Source: Marinicella gelatinilytica (GTDB taxonomy: Bacteria > Pseudomonadota > Gammaproteobacteria > Xanthomonadales > Marinicellaceae). Taken from it: a stretch of 64,000 bases of DNA. Made by a program: the position numbers and the translations under genes. The DNA lies in NCBI RefSeq assembly GCF_026410405.1, contig NZ_JAPMLN010000013.1, forward strand, positions 31,177-95,176, read 5' to 3'. Below the pieces are notes generated by a model. It had not been told where the DNA came from, ran no database searches, and saw only the letters and a program-made list of their open reading frames with translations. Positions within the stretch are counted from its first letter, which is position 1. The number at the start of each line of letters is the position of its first letter. Shown here piece after piece: positions 8,386-17,849 of this stretch.

Positions 8386-9303
8386 ATGGGTCAAAATCGT
8401 CAATCTCCCCTTCATGCCCACGAGTTATCCGGCGCTATGGTGGCTTTGGTCACACCCATGCACGAGAATGGTGAGATTAATTGGGACCAATATCAAACCT
8501 TACTTGATTGGCACATTAAAATCAAAACACCTGCACTCATTATTTCCGGCACCACCGGAGAGTCTGCGTTATTAAACACCCAAGAAACACAACAACTATG
8601 GGCCCGTGCCATAAAATACTGCGGCGACAGCAACACGTTGGTGGTCGCCGGTACCGGAGCCATTTCTCCTGATCAGGTTATGGTTAATAATCAGCAAGCA
8701 GCAGACTGTGGTGTGCAAGTTGCTTTGGTGGTTACGCCTTATTATTTACGGTTAACACAACAGGCCTTAAAAGACCATTTTTTAGCCATTGCTGATGCCA
8801 GCCCAATACCTATTTTACTATATAACGTGCCAACAAGAACCGGCAATGACTTACAAACTAAAACCACAAAAGAGTTGGCCAAACACCCAAACATTATTGG
8901 CATAAAAGAAGCCAAAGCGGATATGGAGCGCATAGCGCAATTGGCCAAAATAGATAATTTTGCGGTACTATCGGGCGATGACAACAGCTTCTTCCAAGCC
9001 ATGCGTGAAGGTGCCCAAGGCGTGATTAGCGTGGCCGCCAATGTGCGTCCTTTGGCCATCCAGCAAATCTGCCATGCCATGGTATTAGGTGACATGGCTA
9101 AAGCCCAAGACATCAACCAATCTTTAGAAGCCCTCTATCAATTACTTGGCCATGAGCCTAATCCCGGCCCCATAAAAGCTGTTATGGCGGCTGCAAAAAT
9201 GCTATCATCCGGCATCCGCCGTCCATTACAACTTATGCCACTAAACCAAGCACAGTTAAAGCAACATTTGGGCGCCATTGAACAGGAGTTTACACAAACA
9301 TGA
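8386..9303 (+). CDS. dapA: 4-hydroxy-tetrahydrodipicolinate synthase
   Basis: A 305-residue class I aldolase that condenses pyruvate with aspartate semialdehyde in lysine and diaminopimelate synthesis. Signatures are VALVTPM near the N-terminus, GTTGESALL for substrate binding, LLYNVPTRTG with the proton-relay Tyr, and GIKEAKAD with the Schiff-base Lys. A ~15-residue N-terminal extension precedes the usual start region; no closer ATG fits. The stop overlaps the bamC start (ATGA), the classic dapA-bamC pairing, which links cell-wall precursor supply with outer-membrane assembly. Confidence 0.96.
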   Translation: MGQNRQSPLHAHELSGAMVALVTPMHENGEINWDQYQTLLDWHIKIKTPALIISGTTGESALLNTQETQQLWARAIKYCGDSNTLVVAGTGAISPDQVMVNNQQAADCGVQVALVVTPYYLRLTQQALKDHFLAIADASPIPILLYNVPTRTGNDLQTKTTKELAKHPNIIGIKEAKADMERIAQLAKIDNFAVLSGDDNSFFQAMREGAQGVISVAANVRPLAIQQICHAMVLGDMAKAQDINQSLEALYQLLGHEPNPGPIKAVMAAAKMLSSGIRRPLQLMPLNQAQLKQHLGAIEQEFTQT

Positions 9304-9938
9304 AATTAAACATCAAATTCGGCAAAAGTCTTATTCTATTGAGCTTATTCATTTTATTGAGTGCTTGTGGGCGCATGGTTAAGGAAGAACCTTATTTAGA
9401 AGCCCAGCAAGTCAAGCCACTGCAAGAAGTTGAAGGACTTGATTTACCACAGGACACCGGTCAATTAGCCATCCCTGACATTAAAACCGATAACCAGGCA
9501 CTGACTGGCATTGCTGTCCCGCCACCGGAAATGGCTTTTGCCAAACGCCGAAGCAGCGATGAAAATGTGGTTATTATTGATGCCGATGGCGTTCCCACCA
9601 TGGAATTATTTAACAACAAAGATGCCTGGCAATTAATGAATGGTGATTTTGGTGAGCATTGGTTTATTATTGATGCCAATGAAGCGGACTGTCAAGTGAC
9701 CCTGCATTATGACGATCCGATTAACAAAATGGTTGATGATCAAGGCTTCTTTAAAAAGCTGTTTACATTTAAAAGCCGATATATTGACCGTTCCGGCCAA
9801 TATGTTCTGACCTGCTTAAAACTACCTCAAAAACAACAAATCTGGGTTCAGACCTTAGACTTCAAAGCGCCTTCTGCCTTTGTGGTCGATGACTTGTTCA
9901 GTCATTTGTTTAATGCGGCAATCGACGATAACTCTTAG
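9300..9938 (+). CDS. bamC: BamC-like outer-membrane assembly lipoprotein, short form
   Basis: A 212-residue lipoprotein: the signal peptide ends in the lipobox LLSACG, with the lipidated Cys about residue 23. BamC is a lipoprotein of the BAM complex. The region after the lipobox (LDLPQDTGQLAIPD) matches the unstructured stretch with which BamC contacts BamD. A single alpha/beta domain follows (about 100-205). E. coli BamC is ~344 residues with two helix-grip domains, so the second one seems absent. Identity rests on position after dapA plus the N-terminal region. Confidence 0.75.
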   Translation: MKLNIKFGKSLILLSLFILLSACGRMVKEEPYLEAQQVKPLQEVEGLDLPQDTGQLAIPDIKTDNQALTGIAVPPPEMAFAKRRSSDENVVIIDADGVPTMELFNNKDAWQLMNGDFGEHWFIIDANEADCQVTLHYDDPINKMVDDQGFFKKLFTFKSRYIDRSGQYVLTCLKLPQKQQIWVQTLDFKAPSAFVVDDLFSHLFNAAIDDNS

Positions 9939-9947
9939 AGGTGGCCA

Positions 9948-9972
9948 CCGGCACCCGCTGACCGGGTGCCGG
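9948..9972 (+). terminator. Strong GC-rich hairpin between convergent bamC and fdxA
   Basis: A 10-bp perfect stem (CCGGCACCCG / CGGGTGCCGG) with a 5-base loop, 10 bp after the bamC stop and 17 bp before the end of the convergent fdxA gene. It lacks a T-run on either strand. It probably serves as a bidirectional transcription stop or mRNA 3'-end stabiliser. Confidence 0.65.
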
Positions 9973-9988
9973 CTAGACTAACGTCAAC

Positions 9989-10324
9989 TCAATCATCTTC
10001 GCCGCGATCTAACAAATGGATTTTATCTTCAACTTGCGCCCATTCATCAGCATCTTCAGGGGCATCTATCATGGCGGTTATAACCGGCCACTTAGGCGAC
10101 AATTCAGCATTAATGGCGAGAAATTTTTCTTGGCCGGCCGGCAAATCATCTTCCGGGAAAATGGCATCCACCGGACATTCAGGCTCACATAAAGTGCAAT
10201 CAATACATTCTTCGGGATCAATCACTAAAAAATTAGGGCCTTCGTGAAAACAATCGACCGGGCAAACCTCAACACAGTCGGTGTATTTACACTTAATACA
10301 GGCTTCGGTGACGACAAAAGTCAT
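9989..10324 (-). CDS. fdxA: 7Fe ferredoxin FdxA
   Basis: A 111-residue low-potential electron carrier with one [3Fe-4S] and one [4Fe-4S] cluster. The first cluster region is [17 protein letters not shown] and the second [12 protein letters not shown]. The middle Cys positions and the C-terminal extension ([18 protein letters not shown]) are typical of the seven-iron FdxA group, not of 2[4Fe-4S] clostridial types. It is monocistronic and divergent from pcnB. Confidence 0.95.
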   Translation of the reverse strand: MTFVVTEACIKCKYTDCVEVCPVDCFHEGPNFLVIDPEECIDCTLCEPECPVDAIFPEDDLPAGQEKFLAINAELSPKWPVITAMIDAPEDADEWAQVEDKIHLLDRGEDD

Positions 10325-10391
10325 TCAATGGCTCCTTGATTTGATATAATTCCCAATTATACTATAAGCCAATATAACGAAACCACCTAAC

Positions 10392-11657
10392 TTGCTAAAT
10401 AAGAACCCCATTACATACCGTCAAGGTCAGCATCATCTGCCTCATGACGAAATTAACAATGCCGTAAAAAAAATTATACGTAAATTAACCGATGCCGGTT
10501 ATGAAGCCTACTTGGTGGGCGGTGCTGTGCGTGATTTATTACTGGGCCTTCACCCCAAAGACTTTGATATTGCCACCGATGCCACCCCTGAAAATGTCAA
10601 GCAGGTCTTTAAAGGCCAGTGTCGATTAATTGGTCGCCGTTTTCGTTTAGCGCATATTTACATGGGCAGCCAGGTTTATGAAATTGCCACTTTTCGCGGC
10701 TCAGACAGTGGTGACCGGGTACTTAAAAAAGGCCAAATCATTCGAGACAATGTCTATGGCACCATAGAACAAGACGCCATACGCCGTGATTTTACCTGCA
10801 ACGCCTTATATTACGACATCGAAAATCGTGCAGTATTGGATTTTGTTGGTGGTATTGATGATTTGGAGCGCGGCGAGTTAAAACTCATCGGTCAAGCAGA
10901 TCAACGCTTTATCGAAGATCCTGTGCGGATGCTTCGAGCCGTGCGTTTTGAAACCAAACTAGGGCTGACATTACCGCCGGAAATGGCTCACCAAATAACC
11001 GCTCATCGTCACTTATTACATCAGGTCCCAATTGCCAGGCTGTTTGATGAAACCGTTAAAATGTTTCATTGTGGCAATATGGCAGCCGCCTATCACAAAT
11101 TATGTGCGTTGGATTTGTTCGAGATACTGTTTCCGGATGCTGTTAAACACCTCAGCCATCAATCTTGGCATGATTTACTGGTTCATGCTTTTAACAACAC
11201 CGACGAACGCTTAAAAAATGGTTTATCAGTTACCCCGGTATTCCTCACTGCCTGTATTTTATGGCCATCATGTGTGCATTTATACGAATTATACCGAGGT
11301 CAGGGCAGATCACCTCATGATGCGCTTCATCAAGCGGCCGGACAAGTATTAAGTCAACAACAAAAACATCTGATGATTCCGCGCGCCATTCAAAACGGTG
11401 TTCGACAAATGTGGATATTACAATTGCGTTTCAAAAAAATGTTCGGTAAAGGCATCTATTCCACCTTGCATCACCCCAGATTCCGAGCCGGCTACGATTT
11501 TTTACTGTTGCGTCATCAAGTAGACAACCATTTAAACAAAGAAGCCGATTTCTGGACACAAATCCAAAACATGCCGCCTGAAGCCATTAAAAGTCTGATT
11601 TATGGTAAGCGTAAAAAACGCACCATCAACTATCAACTCACGATTCATGGCGAATGA
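10392..11657 (+). CDS. pcnB: Poly(A) polymerase I
   Basis: A 421-residue class II nucleotidyltransferase that adds 3' poly(A) tails to RNA and thereby promotes decay. The head domain shows LVGGAVRDLLLG and the catalytic DFDIATDATPE. RRDFTCNALYYD and EDPVRMLRAVRF follow. The long variable C-terminal part, with a basic end, separates it from CCA-adding enzymes. There is an in-frame stop at 10365-10367 and no ATG near the N-terminus, so the TTG at 10392 is the best start. It overlaps folK by 11 bp, the usual gammaproteobacterial pcnB-folK pair. Confidence 0.93.
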   Translation: MLNKNPITYRQGQHHLPHDEINNAVKKIIRKLTDAGYEAYLVGGAVRDLLLGLHPKDFDIATDATPENVKQVFKGQCRLIGRRFRLAHIYMGSQVYEIATFRGSDSGDRVLKKGQIIRDNVYGTIEQDAIRRDFTCNALYYDIENRAVLDFVGGIDDLERGELKLIGQADQRFIEDPVRMLRAVRFETKLGLTLPPEMAHQITAHRHLLHQVPIARLFDETVKMFHCGNMAAAYHKLCALDLFEILFPDAVKHLSHQSWHDLLVHAFNNTDERLKNGLSVTPVFLTACILWPSCVHLYELYRGQGRSPHDALHQAAGQVLSQQQKHLMIPRAIQNGVRQMWILQLRFKKMFGKGIYSTLHHPRFRAGYDFLLLRHQVDNHLNKEADFWTQIQNMPPEAIKSLIYGKRKKRTINYQLTIHGE

Positions 11658-12183
11658 TTACCGGGTCTATTTAGGTCTTGGTAGCAATCAAGGTCAACCA
11701 CCCAAACAAATAACCACTGCCACTAAGCACATTGCCCGTATAGCTAACACCCGCATTATAAAAGTCGCACCCTGGTATAAAACCAAACCCTGGGGTGTCA
11801 CCGACCAAGCTGACTTTATCAACACCGTCATTGCCATAAAGACTGGTTTAAGCCCTTTGGCACTTTTAAAGCAAATTAAACGCATTGAGTATCAGCTAAT
11901 GACCCGCCAAATCAATCAGCGGTGGCACAGTCGTTGCATAGATATTGATATTCTTTATTATGAGAACCGGCCATTTGTGCGCCAGCAACTACAATTACCG
12001 CATCTATTTTTGGCGGAAAGGTGCTTTGTGATGCGGCCTTTACTGGACATCAAACCTCAGCGATTACCGTTAGCAGCAAAACGTGCCATGATGCTAAACA
12101 AATCATGCTGCCACAATTTGCAACACCAGAGAAACATCTTAGAAAGCAAAAAAATACAACAAATAATCCGAACCAACAGATAA
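11647..12183 (+). CDS. folK: 6-hydroxymethyl-7,8-dihydropterin pyrophosphokinase
   Basis: A folate-synthesis enzyme that transfers pyrophosphate from ATP to 6-hydroxymethyl-dihydropterin. The N-terminal YLGLGSNQG and the family signature around QRWHSRCIDIDILYY, with the two Mg-binding Asp, are clear. A further in-frame start lies 45 bp upstream inside pcnB, but the ATG at 11647 gives the normal N-terminus (MANDYRVYLGLGSN). The C-terminal ~25 residues are a basic, low-similarity tail. Confidence 0.93.
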   Translation: MANDYRVYLGLGSNQGQPPKQITTATKHIARIANTRIIKVAPWYKTKPWGVTDQADFINTVIAIKTGLSPLALLKQIKRIEYQLMTRQINQRWHSRCIDIDILYYENRPFVRQQLQLPHLFLAERCFVMRPLLDIKPQRLPLAAKRAMMLNKSCCHNLQHQRNILESKKIQQIIRTNR

Positions 12184-12353
12184 AAGCGTTGTTTTTTTGC
12201 AACACTCCGTTCTATTTGTTGCATTTTTTAAACAAAAAGCAAAAAGACTGTTGCATTACTGCCAATTTTAGCGTAAGATTGGATTCAGTTTTAGAGTAAA
12301 TCATTTCAAACTCCAAGACCAAACCAGGGCACAAAAGTAAAATATCGTATTTA

Positions 12354-12382
12354 ACCCATCCAATTTGGATGGGTTTTTTTTT
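12354..12382 (+). terminator. Rho-independent terminator after pcnB-folK
   Basis: An 8-bp perfect stem (ACCCATCC / GGATGGGT) with a 5-base loop, followed by an uninterrupted run of nine T. It lies 170 bp downstream of folK and just before pgi. The 12184-12353 stretch holds no gene I can recognise. Confidence 0.88.
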
Positions 12383-12429
12383 GCATATCTGCTAAAATAG
12401 TTGGCCAATATTTGCCCACGCACAGGACC

Positions 12430-13986
12430 ATGCAAAACCCATCCTTACACAAGCTGCTAAACCAGGCAGCCGCTTCACCGCACATCAAAAATCTACAACA
12501 ATTGTGGGCGAACAATCCCCAGCGTCACCAGCAATTTCATTTAGAAACCGAATCATTATACTTGGATTTATCCAAAAACTGGCTTGACAACAACTCTCTT
12601 GATTTACTTCATCAGTTAGCAGAAAGCTGCCAACTTCAGGAGGCCATCGAAAAACTTTTTAACGGCAAACAAGTCAATCACACTGAGCAGTCAACTGCCG
12701 GACACACCGCTCTGCGCGATCCGCACCACAGTGATTATCAAGCCAATTTAACTGCCATGTTTAATTTAGCCGACCGCATTGATAGCCAACACATTAAAAC
12801 CGCTTTTGGCAAACCCGTTAAACAGTGGGTCAATATTGGTATAGGCGGCTCATACTTAGGCCCGCGCCTGGTGATTGAGGCGTTAACTGAACTACAAAGC
12901 GAAAGCCGAATTCCGGTGTATTTTGCCGCCAGTGTTGATGATTCGTTAATCAACCAATTATTCCGAACCATTGACATAGAGCATTGCTTATTTTGTATCA
13001 GCTCTAAAAGCTTTGGCACCGTTGAAACTTTAATGAATGCTCGCGCCATTGAAAGCAAATTAAGAGCGTGTAGCGGTTATCAGCCACAAGCAGGCCAATC
13101 ATCACTTATGGCGATTACCGCAAAACCTGAAAAAGCCCGCCAACACGGCATCCCCGATGACATGATATTAGCTTTTGATGACAACATCGGCGGTCGGTTT
13201 TCGCTGTGGTCCGCGATTGGTTTTCCCATTGTTATGGCAGCCGGTAAAAAGGCTTTTAAAAACCTGTTAGTCGGTGCTTATAAAATGGACTGCCATTTCC
13301 GACAAGCACCATTACCTGGAAATTTACCAGTCACCATGGCTTTGCTGGCTGTCTGGTATCGGAATTATATGCAATTATCCGCTTATGGATGCTTGCCTTA
13401 TGATGCGCGTTTACGCTGCTTACCCCAATGGTTACAACAGCTTATGATGGAAAGTACCGGAAAAATGCATAACAATGCCGGTCAAATAATAGATTACGCC
13501 ACCGCGCCCTGGGTGTTCGGTGATCATGGCCAATTGTCTCAACATGCTTTTTTTCAAGCGTTTCATCAAGGCTTGGACGCCCTGCCTTTAGATTTTATTG
13601 GTGTTATCGACGACAGTCCCAACCAACAGTTTTTACTTTACAATATGTTGGCACAAGGTGCCGCCTTAATGCAGGGTCGCGAAGAAGACAGCAGCATGGC
13701 CGGCTGTCCCGGTAATAAGCCCAGCACCACCCTATTAATGAAACGCATGGATGCCGTGGCCTTAGGCGAACTACTGGCGATGTATGAACACATGGTTTAT
13801 ACCCAATCAGTAATTTGGGACATTAACTGCTTTGACCAGCCGGGTGTTGAGCTTGGTAAAACATTGGCCAAGCAAATTCAAGAATATGTCACCACCGGCT
13901 CTTTAAATCAGCTTCATTTGGACCCATCTACACTGTCATTGATTAATCAAGTAAGCCCAAAAATTAAGGAGTCAAATCATGACTGA
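12430..13986 (+). CDS. pgi: Glucose-6-phosphate isomerase
   Basis: Interconverts glucose 6-phosphate and fructose 6-phosphate. Motifs are WVNIGIGGSYLGP, SSKSFGTVETL for phosphate binding, GGRFSLWSAIGFP (family signature 1), LMMESTGK with the catalytic Glu, and PGVELGK with the C-terminal active-site Lys. The loop carrying the active-site His reads GQLSQHAF instead of the usual G-T-N/D-G-Q-H; the His is kept. I chose the ATG at 12430; a TTG 18 bp upstream is also in frame, and the ribosome-binding site is weak for both. The end overlaps apbC by 8 bp. Confidence 0.94.
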   Translation: MQNPSLHKLLNQAAASPHIKNLQQLWANNPQRHQQFHLETESLYLDLSKNWLDNNSLDLLHQLAESCQLQEAIEKLFNGKQVNHTEQSTAGHTALRDPHHSDYQANLTAMFNLADRIDSQHIKTAFGKPVKQWVNIGIGGSYLGPRLVIEALTELQSESRIPVYFAASVDDSLINQLFRTIDIEHCLFCISSKSFGTVETLMNARAIESKLRACSGYQPQAGQSSLMAITAKPEKARQHGIPDDMILAFDDNIGGRFSLWSAIGFPIVMAAGKKAFKNLLVGAYKMDCHFRQAPLPGNLPVTMALLAVWYRNYMQLSAYGCLPYDARLRCLPQWLQQLMMESTGKMHNNAGQIIDYATAPWVFGDHGQLSQHAFFQAFHQGLDALPLDFIGVIDDSPNQQFLLYNMLAQGAALMQGREEDSSMAGCPGNKPSTTLLMKRMDAVALGELLAMYEHMVYTQSVIWDINCFDQPGVELGKTLAKQIQEYVTTGSLNQLHLDPSTLSLINQVSPKIKESNHD

Positions 13987-15001
13987 CATTTCACAACTCA
14001 TAGACCCTATCAGCGGCCAAGCCTTTGGTTCATCCGTGGTCAAAACCGACCATGACAAGGACGTTGAATTCAGGTTTCCAATTAAACCGTACCAAAAGCA
14101 GTACCAAAAAGAGTTAGCAGGATTATTGGATTTAAAAAAGGTTAAAGCCAAAACCAGCATCCGCAGCCATCAAGTCAAAAAAAACATTGAACCACTTAAA
14201 GGCGTCAAAAACATCATTGCAGTGGCTTCCGGAAAAGGTGGCGTCGGCAAATCCACCATGAGTGTTATGTTAGCCAAAAGTTTACAGAATTTAGGCGCTT
14301 CAGTAGGTATTTTAGATGCCGATATATATGGCCCGAGTATTCCAAAAATGTTGGGCCGCCATGAAAAACCGCAAACACCTGACAATAACTCATTCTTACC
14401 GGTTGATGCCGATGGCATTCAAAGTATGTCCTTAGGTTATATTTTGGATGAAAAAGACCCGGCTATTTGGCGTGGCGCCATGGTCACTAAGGCGTTGATG
14501 CAATTAATTGGCGATACCCGGTGGCATGATTTAGATTACTTAATCATGGATTTACCGCCCGGAACCGGTGACATTCAGTTAACCATGATTCAAAAAATAC
14601 CGGTGACCGCCGCGGTTATTGTAACAACACCCCAAGACATCTCTCTGATAGACGCACAAAAAGCCTTGGCTATGTTTAATAAAGTCGATATTCCGGTATT
14701 GGGTGTTATCGAAAACATGAGTACATTCATTTGTGAAAATTGCGGTCATGAAACACCTTTGTTCGGCCAACATGGCGGCACTAAAATGGCGAAAGAATTC
14801 AACATCGATCTACTCGGCCAAGTACCTCTTAACATATCTATCCGGGAACATATGGATTCAGGCCAACCCAAGAATGTTTGGGGAAAAAAGAAAAGCCACA
14901 CCGAATTGGGTCAGATGATCGCACTGCGAACAGCTCAAAATTTAGCCAAACAACCGCTGTTACTCAAATCAGGTTTCAGCCTTAAATTGAACACAATATA
15001 A
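13979..15001 (+). CDS. apbC: Iron-sulfur cluster carrier protein ApbC/Mrp
   Basis: A 340-residue Mrp/NBP35-type P-loop ATPase that carries Fe-S clusters to apoproteins. The deviant Walker [10 protein letters not shown] is near residue 85, [14 protein letters not shown] follows, and PPGTGD is the switch region. The cluster-binding pair is C-x-x-C in FICENCGH. The N-terminal ~65 residues look like a degenerate MIP18/DUF59 domain ([11 protein letters not shown]). The gene starts inside the pgi coding end (8-bp overlap), so translation is probably coupled. Confidence 0.93.
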   Translation: MTDISQLIDPISGQAFGSSVVKTDHDKDVEFRFPIKPYQKQYQKELAGLLDLKKVKAKTSIRSHQVKKNIEPLKGVKNIIAVASGKGGVGKSTMSVMLAKSLQNLGASVGILDADIYGPSIPKMLGRHEKPQTPDNNSFLPVDADGIQSMSLGYILDEKDPAIWRGAMVTKALMQLIGDTRWHDLDYLIMDLPPGTGDIQLTMIQKIPVTAAVIVTTPQDISLIDAQKALAMFNKVDIPVLGVIENMSTFICENCGHETPLFGQHGGTKMAKEFNIDLLGQVPLNISIREHMDSGQPKNVWGKKKSHTELGQMIALRTAQNLAKQPLLLKSGFSLKLNTI

Positions 15002-15006
15002 ACACC

Positions 15007-15576
15007 ATGAGCATCAAATCAGACCACTGGATACGCCGAATGGCCAAAGATCACGATTTAATCAGTCCCTTTGAGCCCAACCAAGTTAAAACCAACGCCA
15101 ACAATGAACGATTAATTTCCTATGGCACTTCCAGCTATGGCTATGATGTCCGCTGTGCCGATGAATTTAAAATTTTCCACAACATTAACTCAGCCGTAGT
15201 TGATCCGAAAAACTTCGATTCTAAGAGTTTCGTAGATGTTAAATCCGATGTCTGCATTATTCCGCCGAATTCTTTTTGTTTAGCGCGAACCGTTGAGTAT
15301 TTGAAAATACCACGGGATATTTTGACCATATGTTTAGGTAAATCCACCTATGCCCGCTGTGGTATCATCGTTAATGTCACCCCCTTAGAACCCGAATGGG
15401 AAGGCCATGTCACTTTGGAGTTTTCCAATACCACCTCTTTACCCGCCAAAATCTACGCCGGTGAAGGCGTTGCACAGTTTTTATTTTTCCAATCGGATGA
15501 AGTCTGTGATGTGTCTTACAAAGATCGTGCCGGAAAATATCAAGGACAGCGCGGTGTGACCTTACCAAAAGCCTAA
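15007..15576 (+). CDS. dcd: dCTP deaminase
   Basis: A 189-residue dUTPase-superfamily enzyme that converts dCTP to dUTP for thymidylate synthesis. Conserved segments are [47 protein letters not shown] with the catalytic Glu, and a C-terminal KYQGQRGV that closes over the nucleotide. It lies 5 bp after apbC, giving a pgi-apbC-dcd transcription unit. Confidence 0.96.
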   Translation: MSIKSDHWIRRMAKDHDLISPFEPNQVKTNANNERLISYGTSSYGYDVRCADEFKIFHNINSAVVDPKNFDSKSFVDVKSDVCIIPPNSFCLARTVEYLKIPRDILTICLGKSTYARCGIIVNVTPLEPEWEGHVTLEFSNTTSLPAKIYAGEGVAQFLFFQSDEVCDVSYKDRAGKYQGQRGVTLPKA

Positions 15577-15579
15577 ATA

Positions 15580-16356
15580 ATGAACATCGGTATCATCGGC
15601 AGTGGCTGGCTGGCGCAAGCCATGGCACGCGCATGGCGTGCCAAGGGTCAAATCACCTTAACCACCAGAGATTCTGAAAAACAGCAACAACTCATTGACC
15701 AAGGATTTAATTGTGTCATTTATGAGTTGGGTGATGAGCTGCCTTTTTTAGCCAGTATCGATACCTTAATTATCGCCACCACCAGCAAACAGCTGAACGC
15801 CCACCAATCGCTGATAAAACATCTCGAACAATTCCCTGATTTAAAAATACTGTTCACCTCTTCAACATCTGTTTATCCCAACGACAGTAAAACCCATGCT
15901 GAAGACAGTAAACAAGTTATTACAGACCATCCGCTGTATCTCATTGAACAATGCCTGCAACAACATCCCGAAACAACGGTGATACGCTGCGGTGGGCTAA
16001 TTGGACCAGGCCGCCATCCGGGTCGGTTTTTTAGAGATAAGCCCATACCCTCACCACACGCGCCGGTAAATTTATTACCCTTGGTGGATGCGGTGGGTGT
16101 ATATTGGTTTATTATCGAGCAAAACATAGGTAACATGACAATCAACGCCTGCCATCATGAACACCCAACGAAAGGTGAATATTATCCGAAAATGGCGAAA
16201 TCAATCGGCTTGAAACCACCGACGATTAGTCAACACAATTCGAATCCCGGTAAAACCGTAAATAGCCGCTTATTAACAGAGGCATTGGGTTATGCCATGC
16301 AGGGCAGCATTTGGGAAATAGATGTTCAATCTAACATCTGGGTTAAACCACGGTAA
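15580..16356 (+). CDS. NAD(P)-binding Rossmann protein, YeeZ-like epimerase/reductase family
   Basis: A 258-residue protein with an N-terminal dinucleotide-binding motif (IGIIGSGWLAQAMARAW). An extended-SDR-like region follows (FTSSTSVYP, IRCGGLIGPGRHPGRFF). The layout matches YeeZ, a family whose reaction is not established. It sits 3 bp after dcd, so it is probably the last gene of that unit. Its 3' end overlaps the convergent ghrA gene by 31 bp. Confidence 0.75.
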   Translation: MNIGIIGSGWLAQAMARAWRAKGQITLTTRDSEKQQQLIDQGFNCVIYELGDELPFLASIDTLIIATTSKQLNAHQSLIKHLEQFPDLKILFTSSTSVYPNDSKTHAEDSKQVITDHPLYLIEQCLQQHPETTVIRCGGLIGPGRHPGRFFRDKPIPSPHAPVNLLPLVDAVGVYWFIIEQNIGNMTINACHHEHPTKGEYYPKMAKSIGLKPPTISQHNSNPGKTVNSRLLTEALGYAMQGSIWEIDVQSNIWVKPR

Positions 16357-17213
16357 TAATCAACAATTACGGCGGCTGTTTGATTGTCGTCAGAACGGGC
16401 CGAAATATGCGGTGACAAGATTACTTTAGGATGTCGCCAAAAAGCATGGTCATCAGGTAATGGTTCTGTTACAAACACATCTAAAACCGCCTGCCGAATA
16501 ACACCCTTGTCTAACGACTTAATTAAGTCATCTTCATTCACATGGCCACCGCGACCGACATTAATCAGCATCGTATGCGGCTGACACCAAGATAAGGTTT
16601 TGTTATTAATAATTGCTTGCGTGTCTCTATTTAACGGCACCAAAACCACCAGATAATCACTGCTTTGGCAAACCTTTTTCAAGCCTGATTGACCATGAAA
16701 ACACGGATGTTTTGGATGTTTTTGCTGACGTGTCCAAGCAACGGTTTTAAAACCCAAATCAAGGCATCGATCGGCGACAAACTCACCCAAAGCACCTAAA
16801 CCCAAAAAACCCACCGTTGGGGTGGCGTCGGTTTCTAATACTTGCCACTTTTGATCTTGCTGCTGTTGTTCATAGGCTGTCAAATTACGCCAATCTCGCA
16901 ATACATAAGCAAGCACATATTGTGCCATACGTTGCTGTAAAGAAGGGGTCATGATACGCCATTGTTGATAGCGATCACCAATGGCCTTATCGGCAATGAT
17001 GTGATCCATACCGGCACCCAAAGACGTCACCGCTTTGAGGTTTGGGTAATTATTCGTAATGCCGGGTGGGTGCTGCCACAAAACAGCCAAAGTTACCGTC
17101 TCAGGTTCAGTGATATCAGGCCATTGCTGAATGGTGACATCGGGTAACATTTGTCGCAGCAAATGCGCCAACTCATCACTGGGCCGGTCGGTGATAACTA
17201 AGGCGATACTCAT
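16326..17213 (-). CDS. ghrA: Glyoxylate/hydroxypyruvate reductase A-type D-2-hydroxyacid dehydrogenase
   Basis: A 295-residue member of the D-isomer 2-hydroxyacid dehydrogenase family. It has SLGAGMDHI, an NAD(P)-binding LGLGALGEFVADRCLDLGF, the Arg-containing INVGRGGHVNEDDL, a Glu in VFVTEPLPDDH and a His in LSPHISARS. The short N-terminal domain and GAGMDH/LSPHISA pattern fit GhrA (E. coli 312 residues), which reduces glyoxylate and hydroxypyruvate with NADPH. It overlaps rppH by 4 bp, so the pair is coupled. Confidence 0.85.
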   Translation of the reverse strand: MSIALVITDRPSDELAHLLRQMLPDVTIQQWPDITEPETVTLAVLWQHPPGITNNYPNLKAVTSLGAGMDHIIADKAIGDRYQQWRIMTPSLQQRMAQYVLAYVLRDWRNLTAYEQQQQDQKWQVLETDATPTVGFLGLGALGEFVADRCLDLGFKTVAWTRQQKHPKHPCFHGQSGLKKVCQSSDYLVVLVPLNRDTQAIINNKTLSWCQPHTMLINVGRGGHVNEDDLIKSLDKGVIRQAVLDVFVTEPLPDDHAFWRHPKVILSPHISARSDDNQTAAVIVDYYRGLTQMLD

Positions 17214-17683
17214 GATTTCACCAACGGTGCCAAATGCCGTAAAGCCCGCTTATAGACCTTGCGTTTAAAATGAATAACATTATGAGCCGGGTACCAAAAA
17301 TCGACCCAACGGTAACACTGGAATTCCGGCGAGGTGGTGCAATTAAAATCCACCTTTGACTCATGCTCAAGTAGCCTGAGCAAATAATACACTTGCTTCT
17401 GTCCGACGAATAAAGGGTCAGAACCCTTTTTCTGAAATTTTTTAGGCAATTGGTAATGCAACCATCCGGGCGTGCACCCTAAAACATCCACATGTTTTGG
17501 CTTTAAACCAATTTCTTCATATAATTCCCTAAACATGGCTTCCTCTGCGGTTTCATCATTATTTATACCGCCTTGAGGAAATTGCCAACCGGACCCACGG
17601 GTACGTTTGGCCCAAAAAACCTGTCCGTCATCATCAAGCAAGATGATACCCACATTGGGGCGAAAACCATCTCGATCTAACAT
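17210..17683 (-). CDS. rppH: RNA 5'-pyrophosphohydrolase RppH
   Basis: A 157-residue Nudix hydrolase that removes pyrophosphate from 5'-triphosphorylated RNA, starting RNase E-dependent decay. It begins MLDRDGFRPNVGIIL as RppH does. The Nudix box is GGINNDETAEEAMFRELYEEIGL. The RppH-specific WLHYQLPK and FKRKVY elements are also present. It is the first gene of an rppH-ghrA pair; the upstream 390 bp hold a structured repeat-like region. Confidence 0.95.
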   Translation of the reverse strand: MLDRDGFRPNVGIILLDDDGQVFWAKRTRGSGWQFPQGGINNDETAEEAMFRELYEEIGLKPKHVDVLGCTPGWLHYQLPKKFQKKGSDPLFVGQKQVYYLLRLLEHESKVDFNCTTSPEFQCYRWVDFWYPAHNVIHFKRKVYKRALRHLAPLVKS

Positions 17684-17849
17684 GATGATAAAATAAATTT
17701 AAACTGCTATTATTGTTTCAAAAAATCCCCGCTTACACAAGTAATAATTCACAGACTCTCGGAAGACAACATTAAACCATTAATAACTTTGTGTTTTTTC
17801 AGGTTTTGAGAAAAGTTTTACTTAAACACCAATTACAACTGAATTTTTG

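Noticed and set aside
12430..13986. Possible inactive glucose-6-phosphate isomerase because the G-T-N-G-Q-H loop is changed
   Set aside because: The catalytic Glu, His and Lys and the GGRFSLWSA signature are all present; only loop residues differ.
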